Assembly: GCF_017355835.1 (NCBI RefSeq)
Contig: NZ_JAFEWF010000001.1
Span: 1,364,001-1,428,000 of the forward strand
DNA: 64,000 nt
Direction of reading: 5' to 3'
Source of the DNA: Desertivirga brevis
GTDB taxonomy: Bacteria > Bacteroidota > Bacteroidia > Sphingobacteriales > Sphingobacteriaceae
Positions within the stretch are counted from its first letter, which is position 1, and every line of letters starts with the position of its first letter. The position numbers were made by a program, and so were the translations under genes. The notes beneath the pieces were generated by a model. The model was not told where the DNA came from. It searched no databases and saw only the letters and a list, made by a program, of their open reading frames with translations. Below are positions 26,261 through 35,503 of this stretch, one piece after another.

Positions 26261-26288
26261 ATCATTCAAAAAAACAGCAATCAGGCAA

Positions 26289-28202
26289 ATGATATATCCT
26301 TTTACGGCAATTGTAGGGCAGGAGAAATTAAAGAAGGCACTTTTATTATGTGCAATAAATCCTTCAATCGGAGGAGTTTTAATAAGAGGTGATAAAGGTA
26401 CGGCTAAAAGTACAGCCGCCAGGGCTCTGGCCAAGATAGTTCCTCCTATTTCCAGAACGGTTGGCTGCAGGTTTAATTGTCCCGATCATGCTCCTTTAAG
26501 CATCTGTGAAGCCTGCATGCAAATAGAAAAAGAGCTTGAATTGGTACAAGTCCCCTTTGTCAACCTACCATTAGGAGCATCAGAGGAACGGGTTTTAGGA
26601 CAGTTAGACCTCGAAGGCATTCTAATTGAAAAGAAAAAGAAACTTCAACCCGGCCTACTTGCATCGGCCCATCAGGGGATTTTGTATATCGACGAGGTTA
26701 ACCTCCTTTCGGACCATTTAGTGGATGTATTGCTTGATGCTGCTGCTATGGGTGTAAATACCATCGAACGCGAAGGCTTATCAGTTAGTCACCCATCCCG
26801 TTTCACCCTCATCGGAACCATGAACATTGAAGAAGGGAATTTACGTCCGCAATTGCTTGACCGTTTTGGGTTAATGGTTGATGTGGAAGCCCCTGCAAGC
26901 ATTGAGGAACGGACGGAAGTTGTTCGCCGTCGGGTTGCCTATGAAAGCGACCCTGCAAGCTTTATTGCAAGGTGGAGGGAAGAACAAGAAACGTTACGCA
27001 GTCAACTTATTACTGCAAAGGAATTACTACCGCAAGTACAGCTGGGGGACGATCTGTTAACGCTCATCAGTGAACTTTCAATGGGAATGGGAGTAAAAAG
27101 CCTAAGAGCAGATATTGTAATGTATAAAACAGCGCAAACGATAGCTGCATTGGAGGGACGGCCTGAAGTAACAGCCGAAGACATACGCGAAGCTGCAGAA
27201 TTGGTACTGGCGCATAGAAGTCACCAAAAACCTTTTTCAGACCCAGGCTTTAACAAAGATAAGCTGGATGATATGATCAGCAAGTCGCAATCCAAACCCG
27301 ATAAGGGCGAGGAAGACGAACAATCATTTGATAATGAACCAGAGGGACCTGTAAATTCGAATCCGGCGCGGGATGATAACCCTATTTCCGAAAAAACTTT
27401 TGCCGCAAATCAGCCCCATTCAGTTCCGCACATCGAATTGAAGATCAACACCAAGCTGGATGAGCTTCAGGAAGGCAAGAGATCGCTTGTAGACCGTGCA
27501 AAAAAAGGAAAATATACAAGAGCTGAAAGCCTGGGAACATTAAGGGATATTGCGATCGACTCTTCTGTCTATCATGCCATTCAACGCGATCCGGAAAACT
27601 TCGAGCTCCGCAAGGAAGATATTCAACAAAAGGTACGAAATGGGAAAACAGGGAATTTAATCCTCTTTGTTGTTGATGCATCAGGCTCAATGGCTGCAAA
27701 TAAACGGATGGAGGCGGTGAAGGGCACCGTTTTGAACCTATTGAAAGACGCTTACCAAAGACGGGATGAAGTGACCGTTATTGCCTTCAGGGGAATAGAG
27801 GCGAAAGTATTATTGCAACCTACCCGAAGTGTTGAACTTGCTGAAGTAGCCTTAAATAGACTACCAACAGGGGGCAGAACACCTCTCCCCCATGCTTTGC
27901 AAACGGCTTTTCAACTGGCACGAATGGCAGGTGCCACAGAAGGATTAAAACCGATCCTTGTTATTTTAAGTGATGGAAAAGCGAATGTACCCGTAGCTGG
28001 CGGTGATCCATGGGAGGAAACTCTGAATATCGCAGCAAGCATAAAAAGCGAGGAAATCCCTGGGCTGGTAATTAATACAGATGTCGACTATTTGCAACTT
28101 GGTAAAGCACAGCAAATGGCTCAGGCTCTTGGATTAGAGTATATCTCGCTGGCCGATATTGATTCAGATCAGCTAACTCCAGTGGTAAAGAAGGTTCTTT
28201 AA
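26289..28202 (+). CDS. Cobalt chelatase AAA+/VWA subunit, ChlI-ChlD (BchI-BchD) fusion type
   Basis: About 637 aa from ATG 26289 (MIYPFTAIVGQEKL). The open frame extends back to a TTG at 26238 inside cobN, but the ATG gives the usual family start. N-terminal AAA+ module: Walker A RGDKGTAKST, Walker B ILYIDEVNLL, sensor TLIGTMNIEEG. A polar, acidic linker (about 320-400) leads to a C-terminal VWA domain with MIDAS DASGSMA and a DGKANVP loop. It drives CobN, in place of the CobS/CobT pair used in proteobacteria. It lies 28 nt after cobN. Confidence 0.92.
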   Translation: MIYPFTAIVGQEKLKKALLLCAINPSIGGVLIRGDKGTAKSTAARALAKIVPPISRTVGCRFNCPDHAPLSICEACMQIEKELELVQVPFVNLPLGASEERVLGQLDLEGILIEKKKKLQPGLLASAHQGILYIDEVNLLSDHLVDVLLDAAAMGVNTIEREGLSVSHPSRFTLIGTMNIEEGNLRPQLLDRFGLMVDVEAPASIEERTEVVRRRVAYESDPASFIARWREEQETLRSQLITAKELLPQVQLGDDLLTLISELSMGMGVKSLRADIVMYKTAQTIAALEGRPEVTAEDIREAAELVLAHRSHQKPFSDPGFNKDKLDDMISKSQSKPDKGEEDEQSFDNEPEGPVNSNPARDDNPISEKTFAANQPHSVPHIELKINTKLDELQEGKRSLVDRAKKGKYTRAESLGTLRDIAIDSSVYHAIQRDPENFELRKEDIQQKVRNGKTGNLILFVVDASGSMAANKRMEAVKGTVLNLLKDAYQRRDEVTVIAFRGIEAKVLLQPTRSVELAEVALNRLPTGGRTPLPHALQTAFQLARMAGATEGLKPILVILSDGKANVPVAGGDPWEETLNIAASIKSEEIPGLVINTDVDYLQLGKAQQMAQALGLEYISLADIDSDQLTPVVKKVL

Positions 28203-28204
28203 GA

Positions 28205-29008
28205 TTAAAGGAAAAGCTCGTATATAAAGTAACAGCCTAAAGCGGCGGATGCGATACCGGCAATTCCGTTCATCCACTTAAAAAGAATCATATTCTTCTG
28301 TAGAAAGCGGCTCATGGTTGAAATCAGAGCATAGCTGTATATTCCCATCGTGATAATTATTCCTATGGATTCTATCACCAGGACCATGATCGATTCCTGC
28401 ATTGTAGAAGCACTGATCACTAAAGCAGAAGTTAAAACCCCACCTGTTCCTGCAAGGCCATGAAGCATGCCAACCCAGAAGGAGCGGTTGAAGGGACCTG
28501 CTGTTTTTTCCTGCACATGAGTTGGCTGCAGGTGATCAGTGTTTTGGTTTAGATGCAGGGTTTTCTGTTGATACCGCGCCATCATAACATCTATCCTCTT
28601 ATTTCGCTTTATAGCTTGAATCCCAAGGAGGATCATAATCGGACCAATACAAATCTGAGCCCATTGAGAAATATCACTCACAAAAAAGTGTAAGGAAGAC
28701 TTAAAGATCAGCGCAATGCCGCCAAAAAGCAGCAAAGTTACAGAATGCCCTAATGCCCATTGCGAAGCACGAAGCATAACTCTCCAGGACAGTCTTTTTT
28801 TACTTGCAGCATTTTCAGCAGCAAGCACAGAAACGGCCGTAACGTGGTCTGGCTCAAAGGAATGAAGAACGCCTGCCAGAAGAGGCCTGCTGATATTTAA
28901 TATACTCATTTCTATAGGGTAGCGCGTGGTGTAACGCAAGTCAATTCCAGCTAAGAATAGCGTCGGCAAGTTAGTCCATTGTTTTTCAATGGCCAAGAAG
29001 AACTTCAT
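28205..29008 (-). CDS. NicO/UreH-like membrane transporter, probable Ni/Co permease
   Basis: 267 aa with about six membrane helices. HSFEPDH near residue 49 is the HX4DH-type metal motif of nickel/cobalt transporters, and GMLHGLAGTGG opens the second half. A hydrophilic, His/Gln-rich loop (about 145-170) joins the halves. The first ~33 residues do not resemble the family; an internal ATG (28909) giving MSILNISRPLLAG may be the true start. It lies convergent with the chelatase genes, just before a cobalamin riboswitch on the other strand. Cobalt import or export is inferred from context. Confidence 0.75.
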   Translation of the reverse strand: MKFFLAIEKQWTNLPTLFLAGIDLRYTTRYPIEMSILNISRPLLAGVLHSFEPDHVTAVSVLAAENAASKKRLSWRVMLRASQWALGHSVTLLLFGGIALIFKSSLHFFVSDISQWAQICIGPIMILLGIQAIKRNKRIDVMMARYQQKTLHLNQNTDHLQPTHVQEKTAGPFNRSFWVGMLHGLAGTGGVLTSALVISASTMQESIMVLVIESIGIIITMGIYSYALISTMSRFLQKNMILFKWMNGIAGIASAALGCYFIYELFL

Positions 29009-29080
29009 TTGCTTTCATCTTTCGTTTATGAGTTTCTGCTTATGAAGGTTTTTAATATTATTTAATCCGATAAATTACCC

Positions 29081-29088
29081 TACATTTG
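29081..29088 (+). promoter_or_regulatory. -7 element of the BtuF/BtuB operon
   Basis: TACATTTG matches TAnnTTTG and lies 8 nt before the riboswitch P1 stem, so the aptamer would be the very start of the transcript. Confidence 0.65.
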
Positions 29089-29095
29089 CAGCGCA

Positions 29096-29264
29096 AAAGG
29101 TAGCAGTTCTGCATAGAACGCTTTAATAGGGAATACCGGTGAAAATCCGGAACAGTCTCCGCTGCTGTAACCTCATAAAAGAACCTGCAAAATGCCACTG
29201 TTGAAACAACCAAATGTACGACGGGAAGGCGCAGAGTTCGGGGAAAGTCAGAAGACCTGCCTTT
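29096..29264 (+). promoter_or_regulatory. Cobalamin riboswitch (plus strand)
   Basis: It has the conserved aptamer pieces in order: aatagggaa, ccggtgaaaatccgg, aacagtctccgctgctgtaa, a gccactg segment, gggaaggc, and agtcagaagacctgcc at the 3' end. P1 can form between aaagg (29096) and ccttt (29264). It leads the BtuF-like and BtuB-like genes and should lower their expression when cobalamin is bound. The open frame of the next gene runs back into this RNA, which excludes a start at 29214. Confidence 0.93.
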
Positions 29265-29306
29265 AATAATTACTCATTAATGCTTTCGGAAGAAAGGCAG
29301 AGAAAT

Positions 29307-30491
29307 ATGCTAGAAATCAAAACTCAGTTCAAGTCAATCAGAGAAGGGATTTTTCTGAAAGGCGCAATCCAGGCACTAAAAACAGGAGCATTTATAGTTT
29401 TACTATCTCCTTTGTCCTTATTTGCGCAGACAGGAAAAGCGACAGCTAAAAGCACCATTAAGTATGCCAGGGGCTTTGCTATAAGCTATCGAGGAAATTA
29501 CAAGGTGCTAAGCATTCTTAATTACTACAACGACCAGACCGATACCCTTCGATACCTGTTGCTGGACCGTAAGGCCGCTGTTCCAAAAGGCTTTTCAAAC
29601 ACCCAGGTCATTCGCACCCCAGTTAAAAGTCTGATCACCATGTCTTCTATGCACATTGCGCTGACAGAATTTGCGGGAGCGGCAAACCTGATCTCGGGCC
29701 AGGGTAATTTTAAATATGTTTCCTCGCCCCTCGTCAGGAAGAACATTAAAGCCGGAAAGGTCAAAGAAGTGGGACTGGATGGAGAGCTGAACCAGGAGCT
29801 GATCATTTCAATGCGTCCTGACGTGCTGATGGTAATGGGTAATCCTTCGGCCCGTTTCAGTAAGTACCAAACTTTGGTTAACGCTAAGGTCCCTGTTCTC
29901 GCGATGAATGAATGGCTCGAGACTAATCCCCTGGGACGAATGGAGTGGGTGAAGCTGGTTGCGGCCTTGACCAATAACGAAGCTATGGTTAACCAAAAGT
30001 TCGAAAAGGTTGAGAAAGAGTACGCGAGACTTGTACAGGTTGCCAAAAAGGCTAAAACAAGACCTCTGGTAATTACAGGAATGCCCTTTAAGGGTACCTG
30101 GAATGTTCCTGATGCTGATAGCTATAACACAAAGCTTTTCCACGACGCCGGCGCCTCTTATCACTGGTCGAAGCAAAAAGGGACAGGCAGTTTACCCTTA
30201 ACATTTGAAGCAGTAGCTCCCGTAGCACTAAAGGCCGACTATTGGTTGAATATTGGTTACGTTAACTCCAAACTAGACGTTATTGCAAAAGATGAACGTT
30301 TTACAGCTTTTAAGCCGTTCAAAACCGGCAAGATGTTCAATTATAATAAACGGATTAACGATGTGGGCTCTAACGATTATTGGGAGTCGGGCGGTGTTAA
30401 CCCTCATTTGATCCTGGCAGATCTCATCAAGATCCTACATCCGGAATTATTGCCGAACTACAAGCTTTTCTATTACAAACAATTGCAATAA
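29307..30491 (+). CDS. Periplasmic corrinoid-binding protein, BtuF-like
   Basis: About 394 aa from ATG 29307 (MLEIKTQFKSI); ATG 29280 is also possible. A signal peptide with a hydrophobic core (GAFIVLLSPLSLFAQ) ends near AQ-TG. The rest fits a cluster-A (FecB/BtuF) solute-binding protein: LITMSSMHIALTEF, an ISMRPDVLMVMG lobe junction, a long linking helix (LTNNEAMVNQKFEKVEKEY), and a C-terminal lobe with YWESGGVNPHLILADL. It follows the riboswitch and precedes the TonB receptor by 41 nt. It probably delivers corrinoids to the BtuCD pair encoded at 32.8-34.9 kb. Confidence 0.85.
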   Translation: MLEIKTQFKSIREGIFLKGAIQALKTGAFIVLLSPLSLFAQTGKATAKSTIKYARGFAISYRGNYKVLSILNYYNDQTDTLRYLLLDRKAAVPKGFSNTQVIRTPVKSLITMSSMHIALTEFAGAANLISGQGNFKYVSSPLVRKNIKAGKVKEVGLDGELNQELIISMRPDVLMVMGNPSARFSKYQTLVNAKVPVLAMNEWLETNPLGRMEWVKLVAALTNNEAMVNQKFEKVEKEYARLVQVAKKAKTRPLVITGMPFKGTWNVPDADSYNTKLFHDAGASYHWSKQKGTGSLPLTFEAVAPVALKADYWLNIGYVNSKLDVIAKDERFTAFKPFKTGKMFNYNKRINDVGSNDYWESGGVNPHLILADLIKILHPELLPNYKLFYYKQLQ

Positions 30492-30532
30492 GCATTCTCA
30501 TTACACGAGAAACCTCCATTTAAATTAATTCA

Positions 30533-32713
30533 ATGAAGTTCAAATTTCGTTCGTCTTTGGCTTTGCTGGCCCTTTGCTGCAGTCAATTCGATTATTCTCT
30601 GGCTCAAGATCTTCGATCAGACAGCTTATCCTCCAGGCACCAGTTGGACACAGTAACCGTAAGTTCGACCAGAAACTCTGTAAGCAGGGATAAAGTTCCC
30701 CAAAATATCACCGTTATTAGTAAGGCTGCTATCGCCTTAACTCCTTCGTCAGAGCTTACGGATATTATTAAAAAAAATAGCTCTGTTAATGTTATTCAAT
30801 ATCCGGGTCTTTCGGCCGGGGTAAGCATTCGGGGGTTCAGGCCTCAATTTAGCGGACTTAACCAAAGAACCCTTTTATTAGTGGATGGTAGACCTGCGGG
30901 AACGGCGAATATTTCAACGATCAACACCTCCGACGTTGAGCGTGTGGAAATTTTGAAAGGTCCGGCGTCTGCTTTATATGGGTCGCAGGCGATGGGCGGT
31001 GTCGTTAACATCATCACAAGAAGATCTACGGGAACACCGAGGACAAATCTGTTTGCAGAGTATGGCTCTTTCGAAACATTTAAGGCAGGAGGAAGTACTG
31101 GTGGTTCCATAAATAAGCGCTTAGATTACGACTTATCATTCAACATCTTTGACCGTAACAAGAACATGAGGCTTGGAAAAAACAATATGCTTCGCGACTG
31201 GTTCGGGTACGATATTGCCGTAAAGAATTTCCTGACCGGCGATACAGCGCATATTGACGACAGGCGTTCGGATGGATTGAAACGTGAATATACAAGGGTG
31301 AATTACAACAATCAGAACATTCGTTTTGGCTATAAATTATCTGACAATTGGAGAGCAGATGTGAAGGCTGAACGTTTCGCTGCAATGAATGTGGAAGCTC
31401 CCAGCGATATCACGTACATCAATGCCCGTCCTTCCTCAAAGGATCTCAATAAATACATGGGAGAGGCTTCTGTTTCAGGAAAGATTGCAAATCATCAGGT
31501 TTCTTTGCGAGGATATCTAACCACTGAGGACAGTGCAAATAAAGACCTGCAAAATAATGGAGTAGTTATTCCTCCTTATATTTCCTACATGGCTACATCT
31601 AAGTGGAATGGCCTTCAATTAAAAGATATATATACACTTAATGAGCATAGCCTGATTGCGGGTATTGATTACATGAGTGCAACTACCGAGTCGAGAAGAT
31701 TTACCGATAAGGCGGAAATAGGAACCTACTCTCCTAATTACAAATTGCAATCTGTTGCTGCATATTTGCAGGCACAACTAAGCTTTTTTGAAAACAGGCT
31801 TTTAGTTAATCCTGGTGCACGTTACGACATGATCACTTACGATGTAAAGTCAACACCACTTTTAACAAATTACAGTCCGGGAAAAGAAACAAATCCATTT
31901 TTCAGTCCCAGTTTAGCAACACAATTTAACATTCTAAAATCACTTGCCATCCACGGAAGTTTCGGCAGAGCCTTCGTTACTCCTGATGCGTATAACGTAG
32001 CTGGGTACTCCGAGAATGTAGGTCCTGGTAAAGTAGACGTAACTCGCGGCAACCCTGGCTTGAAGAATGAAAGCTCTATTTCCTGGGATGCCGGATTACG
32101 AGTTTTCAAAACAAATTTCGGATTATCGGCTGATGTTACCTATTTCTTTACTGATGTTGAAAACAGGATAACAAAAAGTGTTTCGGCAGCGGCACCTGGT
32201 GAAAAGACCCCGAATGGAGCTCAGATAACGAATGTTACAACTTATGTCAATGCAGATAAGGCATTTATCAGGGGCTTGGAATGGGAAGTTTCGTACGACC
32301 TGGGAGCTTTGTATGATCATACTTATGTCTTGCGCTTCTACGCTGATGCAACGCATAATTTCAAAGCCACCGAAGTCACAGTAGGATCCGATAGATCAAC
32401 TTATAAAGGGATTAACAATGTGGCGAAGTTCACAGGTAACTTTGGGGTTGAGTACAATACGTTAAAAGGCGTAGCAATTCGCTTAAACAACCGTTACGTA
32501 GGAAATCGTACAGATATTTTTAGCGACAGTAAGGCACCTGTAATTGTCTACCCCGCATTCATGACGGTAGACCTTTCTGGCAGTTATACCTATGCTAAGA
32601 AACATACCTTTTCCTTGCTTCTTAACAACATAACTGACGAAAACTACTATGAAAAAAGAGGTTATAACCTTCAGGGAAGAAGCTTCTCGTTGAGATATGG
32701 CTTGAGTTTTTAG
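30533..32713 (+). CDS. TonB-dependent outer-membrane receptor, BtuB-like
   Basis: 726 aa. A signal peptide (about 1-24) is followed by a TonB-box-like region (LDTVTVSS near 38-45), a plug domain (about 50-165: GVSIRGFRPQFSGLN, LLVDGRPAG, VERVEILKGPASALYGSQAM, GGVVNIITRR) and a 22-strand-type barrel ending in the outer-membrane terminal motif SFSLRYGLSF. It imports a large ligand using TonB energy. A cobalamin riboswitch at 29096 controls it together with the BtuF-like gene, so the ligand is very likely a corrinoid. Confidence 0.92.
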   Translation: MKFKFRSSLALLALCCSQFDYSLAQDLRSDSLSSRHQLDTVTVSSTRNSVSRDKVPQNITVISKAAIALTPSSELTDIIKKNSSVNVIQYPGLSAGVSIRGFRPQFSGLNQRTLLLVDGRPAGTANISTINTSDVERVEILKGPASALYGSQAMGGVVNIITRRSTGTPRTNLFAEYGSFETFKAGGSTGGSINKRLDYDLSFNIFDRNKNMRLGKNNMLRDWFGYDIAVKNFLTGDTAHIDDRRSDGLKREYTRVNYNNQNIRFGYKLSDNWRADVKAERFAAMNVEAPSDITYINARPSSKDLNKYMGEASVSGKIANHQVSLRGYLTTEDSANKDLQNNGVVIPPYISYMATSKWNGLQLKDIYTLNEHSLIAGIDYMSATTESRRFTDKAEIGTYSPNYKLQSVAAYLQAQLSFFENRLLVNPGARYDMITYDVKSTPLLTNYSPGKETNPFFSPSLATQFNILKSLAIHGSFGRAFVTPDAYNVAGYSENVGPGKVDVTRGNPGLKNESSISWDAGLRVFKTNFGLSADVTYFFTDVENRITKSVSAAAPGEKTPNGAQITNVTTYVNADKAFIRGLEWEVSYDLGALYDHTYVLRFYADATHNFKATEVTVGSDRSTYKGINNVAKFTGNFGVEYNTLKGVAIRLNNRYVGNRTDIFSDSKAPVIVYPAFMTVDLSGSYTYAKKHTFSLLLNNITDENYYEKRGYNLQGRSFSLRYGLSF

Positions 32714-32734
32714 AGGTATATAGTCGATAAACAG

Positions 32735-32763
32735 AAAAGACGGTCCTCAAACGCCGTCTTTTT
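32735..32763. terminator. Bidirectional terminator between the BtuB-like and BtuD-like genes
   Basis: The stem aaaagacgg / ccgtctttt has a 10-nt loop, with T runs downstream on the plus strand and A residues upstream. It ends two convergent cobalamin-uptake operons. Confidence 0.8.
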
Positions 32764-32768
32764 TTTGG

Positions 32769-33770
32769 TTATTGAGTACCCAGCCTCCGCAATTCCCCTA
32801 TTAATTGTTCTATTGATGAACATTCGCTTCTGCCGCTATTTGTACTGATGATCCAGGTTGCTTGTGTCGTGACTTCAATCAGGGGTAATTCATTCATCTC
32901 TCCTACAACAAATCCGTTTCGTACTAAAGCTCTTTTAGTCCAAAAGGCAGCAGCTCCTCTTCCTTTCAGATTTATACTCTTTTGTCCCTCTTCGTGAATG
33001 TTAAACGTTCCGCTTTCACGGTCAAAGAGGATTCCATTTTTTTCAAATGCCTTTTCGAAAACCTCATTAAGAACGAGATCTTCCGGCAACCCAGCATCTA
33101 AGGTTCCGTCCTTTTTTAACAGCCATATCTTATCCGCAACTTGCAGGGCCAAATCCAGCTCGTGGGTTGATACCAAAATAGCTTTATTGGTTTCCTTGGC
33201 CAGACGATGCAGTAAGCGCATCATTTCGATCCGGCTAGGAAGGTCGAGGTGGGCGGTGGGTTCGTCCAGTACAATAAGGGGCGTGTCCTGGGCAAGGGCT
33301 CTTGCCAGCATCACTTTCTGTGATTCACCGTCACTTAACTGCCCTATCTTCCTATCCAGGAAACCCTCCAGGTGGGTGGCAGCGATAGACTGCCGGATAA
33401 TTTCCCTGTCTTTTTTCCCCAGACGTCCAAGCCATCCCGAATATGGATTTCTTCCAAGCGAAATAAGGGAATAAACATCCAGGTTCGACGACCGTACAGG
33501 ATCAGTGAGTACGACACTCAGTTTGGTTGCAATTTCTATAGGTTTTAAATTGGAAAGAAGTGTTCCTTCGATTTGCACAGTTCCTTCGAAGGGGTCTTGT
33601 AAGCCGGCTATACTGCGAATTAGTGTCGACTTCCCAGCGCCATTCGGTCCCAGCAAACAAACCAGCTCTCCTGCTTTCATGGAGATATTTAAGGGTCCTG
33701 CAACTCTTACTTTTTTACTACCGTTCTTGTATCCGATTGTAAGACCCTCTATGCTCAGCAGCGTATCCAT
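32769..33770 (-). CDS. ABC transporter ATPase, BtuD/FecE-type, with C-terminal extension
   Basis: 333 aa. Residues 1 to about 240 are a standard ABC ATPase: Walker A GPNGAGKST (41-49), a Q-loop region, signature LSDGESQKV, Walker B PLIVLDEPTAH, and the switch His in STHELDL. Some 75-90 extra residues at the C-terminus (from about GTFNIHEEG) form an unrelated-looking domain, not found in the roughly 250-aa BtuD. Its start overlaps the permease stop by one base, so the two are coupled. Last gene of the minus-strand riboswitch operon; it energises corrinoid import. Confidence 0.92.
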   Translation of the reverse strand: MDTLLSIEGLTIGYKNGSKKVRVAGPLNISMKAGELVCLLGPNGAGKSTLIRSIAGLQDPFEGTVQIEGTLLSNLKPIEIATKLSVVLTDPVRSSNLDVYSLISLGRNPYSGWLGRLGKKDREIIRQSIAATHLEGFLDRKIGQLSDGESQKVMLARALAQDTPLIVLDEPTAHLDLPSRIEMMRLLHRLAKETNKAILVSTHELDLALQVADKIWLLKKDGTLDAGLPEDLVLNEVFEKAFEKNGILFDRESGTFNIHEEGQKSINLKGRGAAAFWTKRALVRNGFVVGEMNELPLIEVTTQATWIISTNSGRSECSSIEQLIGELRRLGTQ

Positions 33771-34852
33771 TAAAAACCTCTTAAATTTTTATTCCTTACG
33801 ATTACCCAGATAACAACAGGAGAACCGATAAGCGAAGTGATCACATTGATTGGCAGGGCAGTTTGACTTCCGGCAACCTGAGAGGCGATATCGCAAATAA
33901 GCATAAGGCCTACTCCAATTAAACAGCATGCGGGGATTAAGATGCGATGGTTGGAGGTGTTAAATAAGGCCCGGGCCAGGTGGGGAACAGCGATACCAAC
34001 AAAGCCTATGGGACCGCAAAAAGCAGTGATACTACCTGCAAGAAGGCTAGTACTGCAAATGATTAACAAACGCGCACGATTTACTGTAAGGCCCATACTG
34101 CGGGCGTAATTTTCACCCAAAAGCAGGGCGTCGAGAAGTTTCGAAGATGCAAAAGAAACAATGAGCCCTATACCTACGGCAACAGCCAGCACAATGAGAT
34201 GCTGCTTTGTTACCCCACCCAGTGACCCAAAAGTCCATAATAAGTATTCCTTGATCTGTTCCGGCGAGCTAAAGTATTGCCAGATGCTTATGATTGCCAG
34301 AGTAATATTTCCGATCATCACCCCAACAATCAACATTACTACATTATCCCTTAATGAGGCCGAGATGGCTAGTATAGCAAGCATTATAATTGCCGCTCCT
34401 ACAGTAGATGCTGTAATCAACAGCCAGCTTCCACTTAGTCCCATTTCCTTTATCGTATAGATACTGGTGATTGTTCCAGCAGACAGCATGATAAGTGCTA
34501 CACCCAAACTTGCACCTGCAGTAATCCCCAGAATGGAAGGACCGGCCAGAGGGTTGCGAAACAAGGTTTGCATCTGCAAGCCGCTCACGGAAAGTCCGCA
34601 GCCAACCAATACAGCCGTTATCGCCTTCGGTAGCCTGATCTCCTGAATAATATAAAGCCAGGCCTCGTCATGCGACTTCTTCGAGAACAGGATGCTGACA
34701 ACCTCACTAAAGGGAATAGAAATAGTGCCGAAAGCAATATCTGCAATAAAACAGATCGCTAAAGCAAGAATCAGAAGAGGAACCAAAACACCGCTCCGGA
34801 CCTTCGACGTTCCTAACGGAACCTCTTCGTCTACTGTAATTTTATCCGACAT
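33770..34852 (-). CDS. ABC transporter permease, BtuC/FecCD family
   Basis: 360 aa with about ten membrane helices. It contains LRLPKAITAVLVGCGLSVSG, LFRNPLAGPSILGITAGA, FCGPIGFVGIAVPHLAR and a NVITSLIGSPVVIWVI end, all typical of FecCD permeases. It forms the inner-membrane channel for corrinoid import with the ATPase encoded directly downstream. It starts 21 nt after the adenosyltransferase gene in a riboswitch-led operon, which favours cobalamin over siderophore as substrate. Confidence 0.92.
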   Translation of the reverse strand: MSDKITVDEEVPLGTSKVRSGVLVPLLILALAICFIADIAFGTISIPFSEVVSILFSKKSHDEAWLYIIQEIRLPKAITAVLVGCGLSVSGLQMQTLFRNPLAGPSILGITAGASLGVALIMLSAGTITSIYTIKEMGLSGSWLLITASTVGAAIIMLAILAISASLRDNVVMLIVGVMIGNITLAIISIWQYFSSPEQIKEYLLWTFGSLGGVTKQHLIVLAVAVGIGLIVSFASSKLLDALLLGENYARSMGLTVNRARLLIICSTSLLAGSITAFCGPIGFVGIAVPHLARALFNTSNHRILIPACCLIGVGLMLICDIASQVAGSQTALPINVITSLIGSPVVIWVIVRNKNLRGF

Positions 34853-34873
34853 TTATTCTCTTAAAACCGGCTA

Positions 34874-35470
34874 CTAACCTTCTTCTGTTACAGCCTTCTT
34901 CTTTCTTTTATATAAAAACAATTGCCATTTCTCTTCAGCTACACCTGCTTTATCCATTTCAGCCCTGGCAAGAGTAAAGAACAGATCTGACAGACGGTTA
35001 ACATAGGAGATAATATAATCTTCAACACAGGCAGGGTCGGCTTTCATAAGAGTAACCAGTCTTCTTTCTCCACGTCTGATCTGGGTTCTGCACACATGAC
35101 ATAAGGCAGAGATCTCATTCCCTCCGGGCAGAAGAAAATAATCGGAAGGAGAAGTAATTCCAGCTTCCAGTTCATCAAGCCATTGCTCACAAAATACAGC
35201 ACCATCAACCGGCTTTGGATTTGTATTCTCTTTATTCGAATCAGACGGACGGGCGAGGTGAGACATCATATCCATCAAATCCTTTTGAATACGATGCAAA
35301 TTAGGCTGCCACTCATGATCCGCACCTAGTTTAGCTCTTAACAATCCTATAGTCGAATTTGCTTCATCTAAAGCACCATTGCACTCAATCCTTGGAGAGT
35401 CTTTATCCTCTCTTTTTCCACCGAATACTCCGGTAGTTCCTTTATCACCCTTTCTGGTATAAATCTTCAT
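34874..35470 (-). CDS. Cob(I)alamin/cob(I)yrinate adenosyltransferase, PduO type
   Basis: 198 aa. It moves the 5'-deoxyadenosyl group of ATP onto reduced corrinoids. The hallmarks are IYTRKGDKGTTGVFGG (3-18), the GALDEANSTIGLLRA segment, FLLPGGNE, and RTQIRRGERRLV plus YVNRLSDLFFTLAR near the C-terminus. A poorly conserved C-terminal tail is rich in lysine. It sits in the minus-strand riboswitch operon between an SDR gene (33 nt upstream) and btuC (21 nt downstream). Confidence 0.95.
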   Translation of the reverse strand: MKIYTRKGDKGTTGVFGGKREDKDSPRIECNGALDEANSTIGLLRAKLGADHEWQPNLHRIQKDLMDMMSHLARPSDSNKENTNPKPVDGAVFCEQWLDELEAGITSPSDYFLLPGGNEISALCHVCRTQIRRGERRLVTLMKADPACVEDYIISYVNRLSDLFFTLARAEMDKAGVAEEKWQLFLYKRKKKAVTEEG

Positions 35471-35503
35471 TATATCTATTTCTTAATTTTTCAATTGATA
35501 CTA

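Noticed and set aside
26238..26288. TTG start of the chelatase subunit inside cobN
   Set aside because: Family proteins begin at the MIYPFTAIVGQ segment, and an ATG is available there at 26289.
29214..29306. Upstream extension of the BtuF-like protein
   Set aside because: These codons lie inside or just after the cobalamin riboswitch aptamer; the signal peptide fits a start at 29307 (or 29280).
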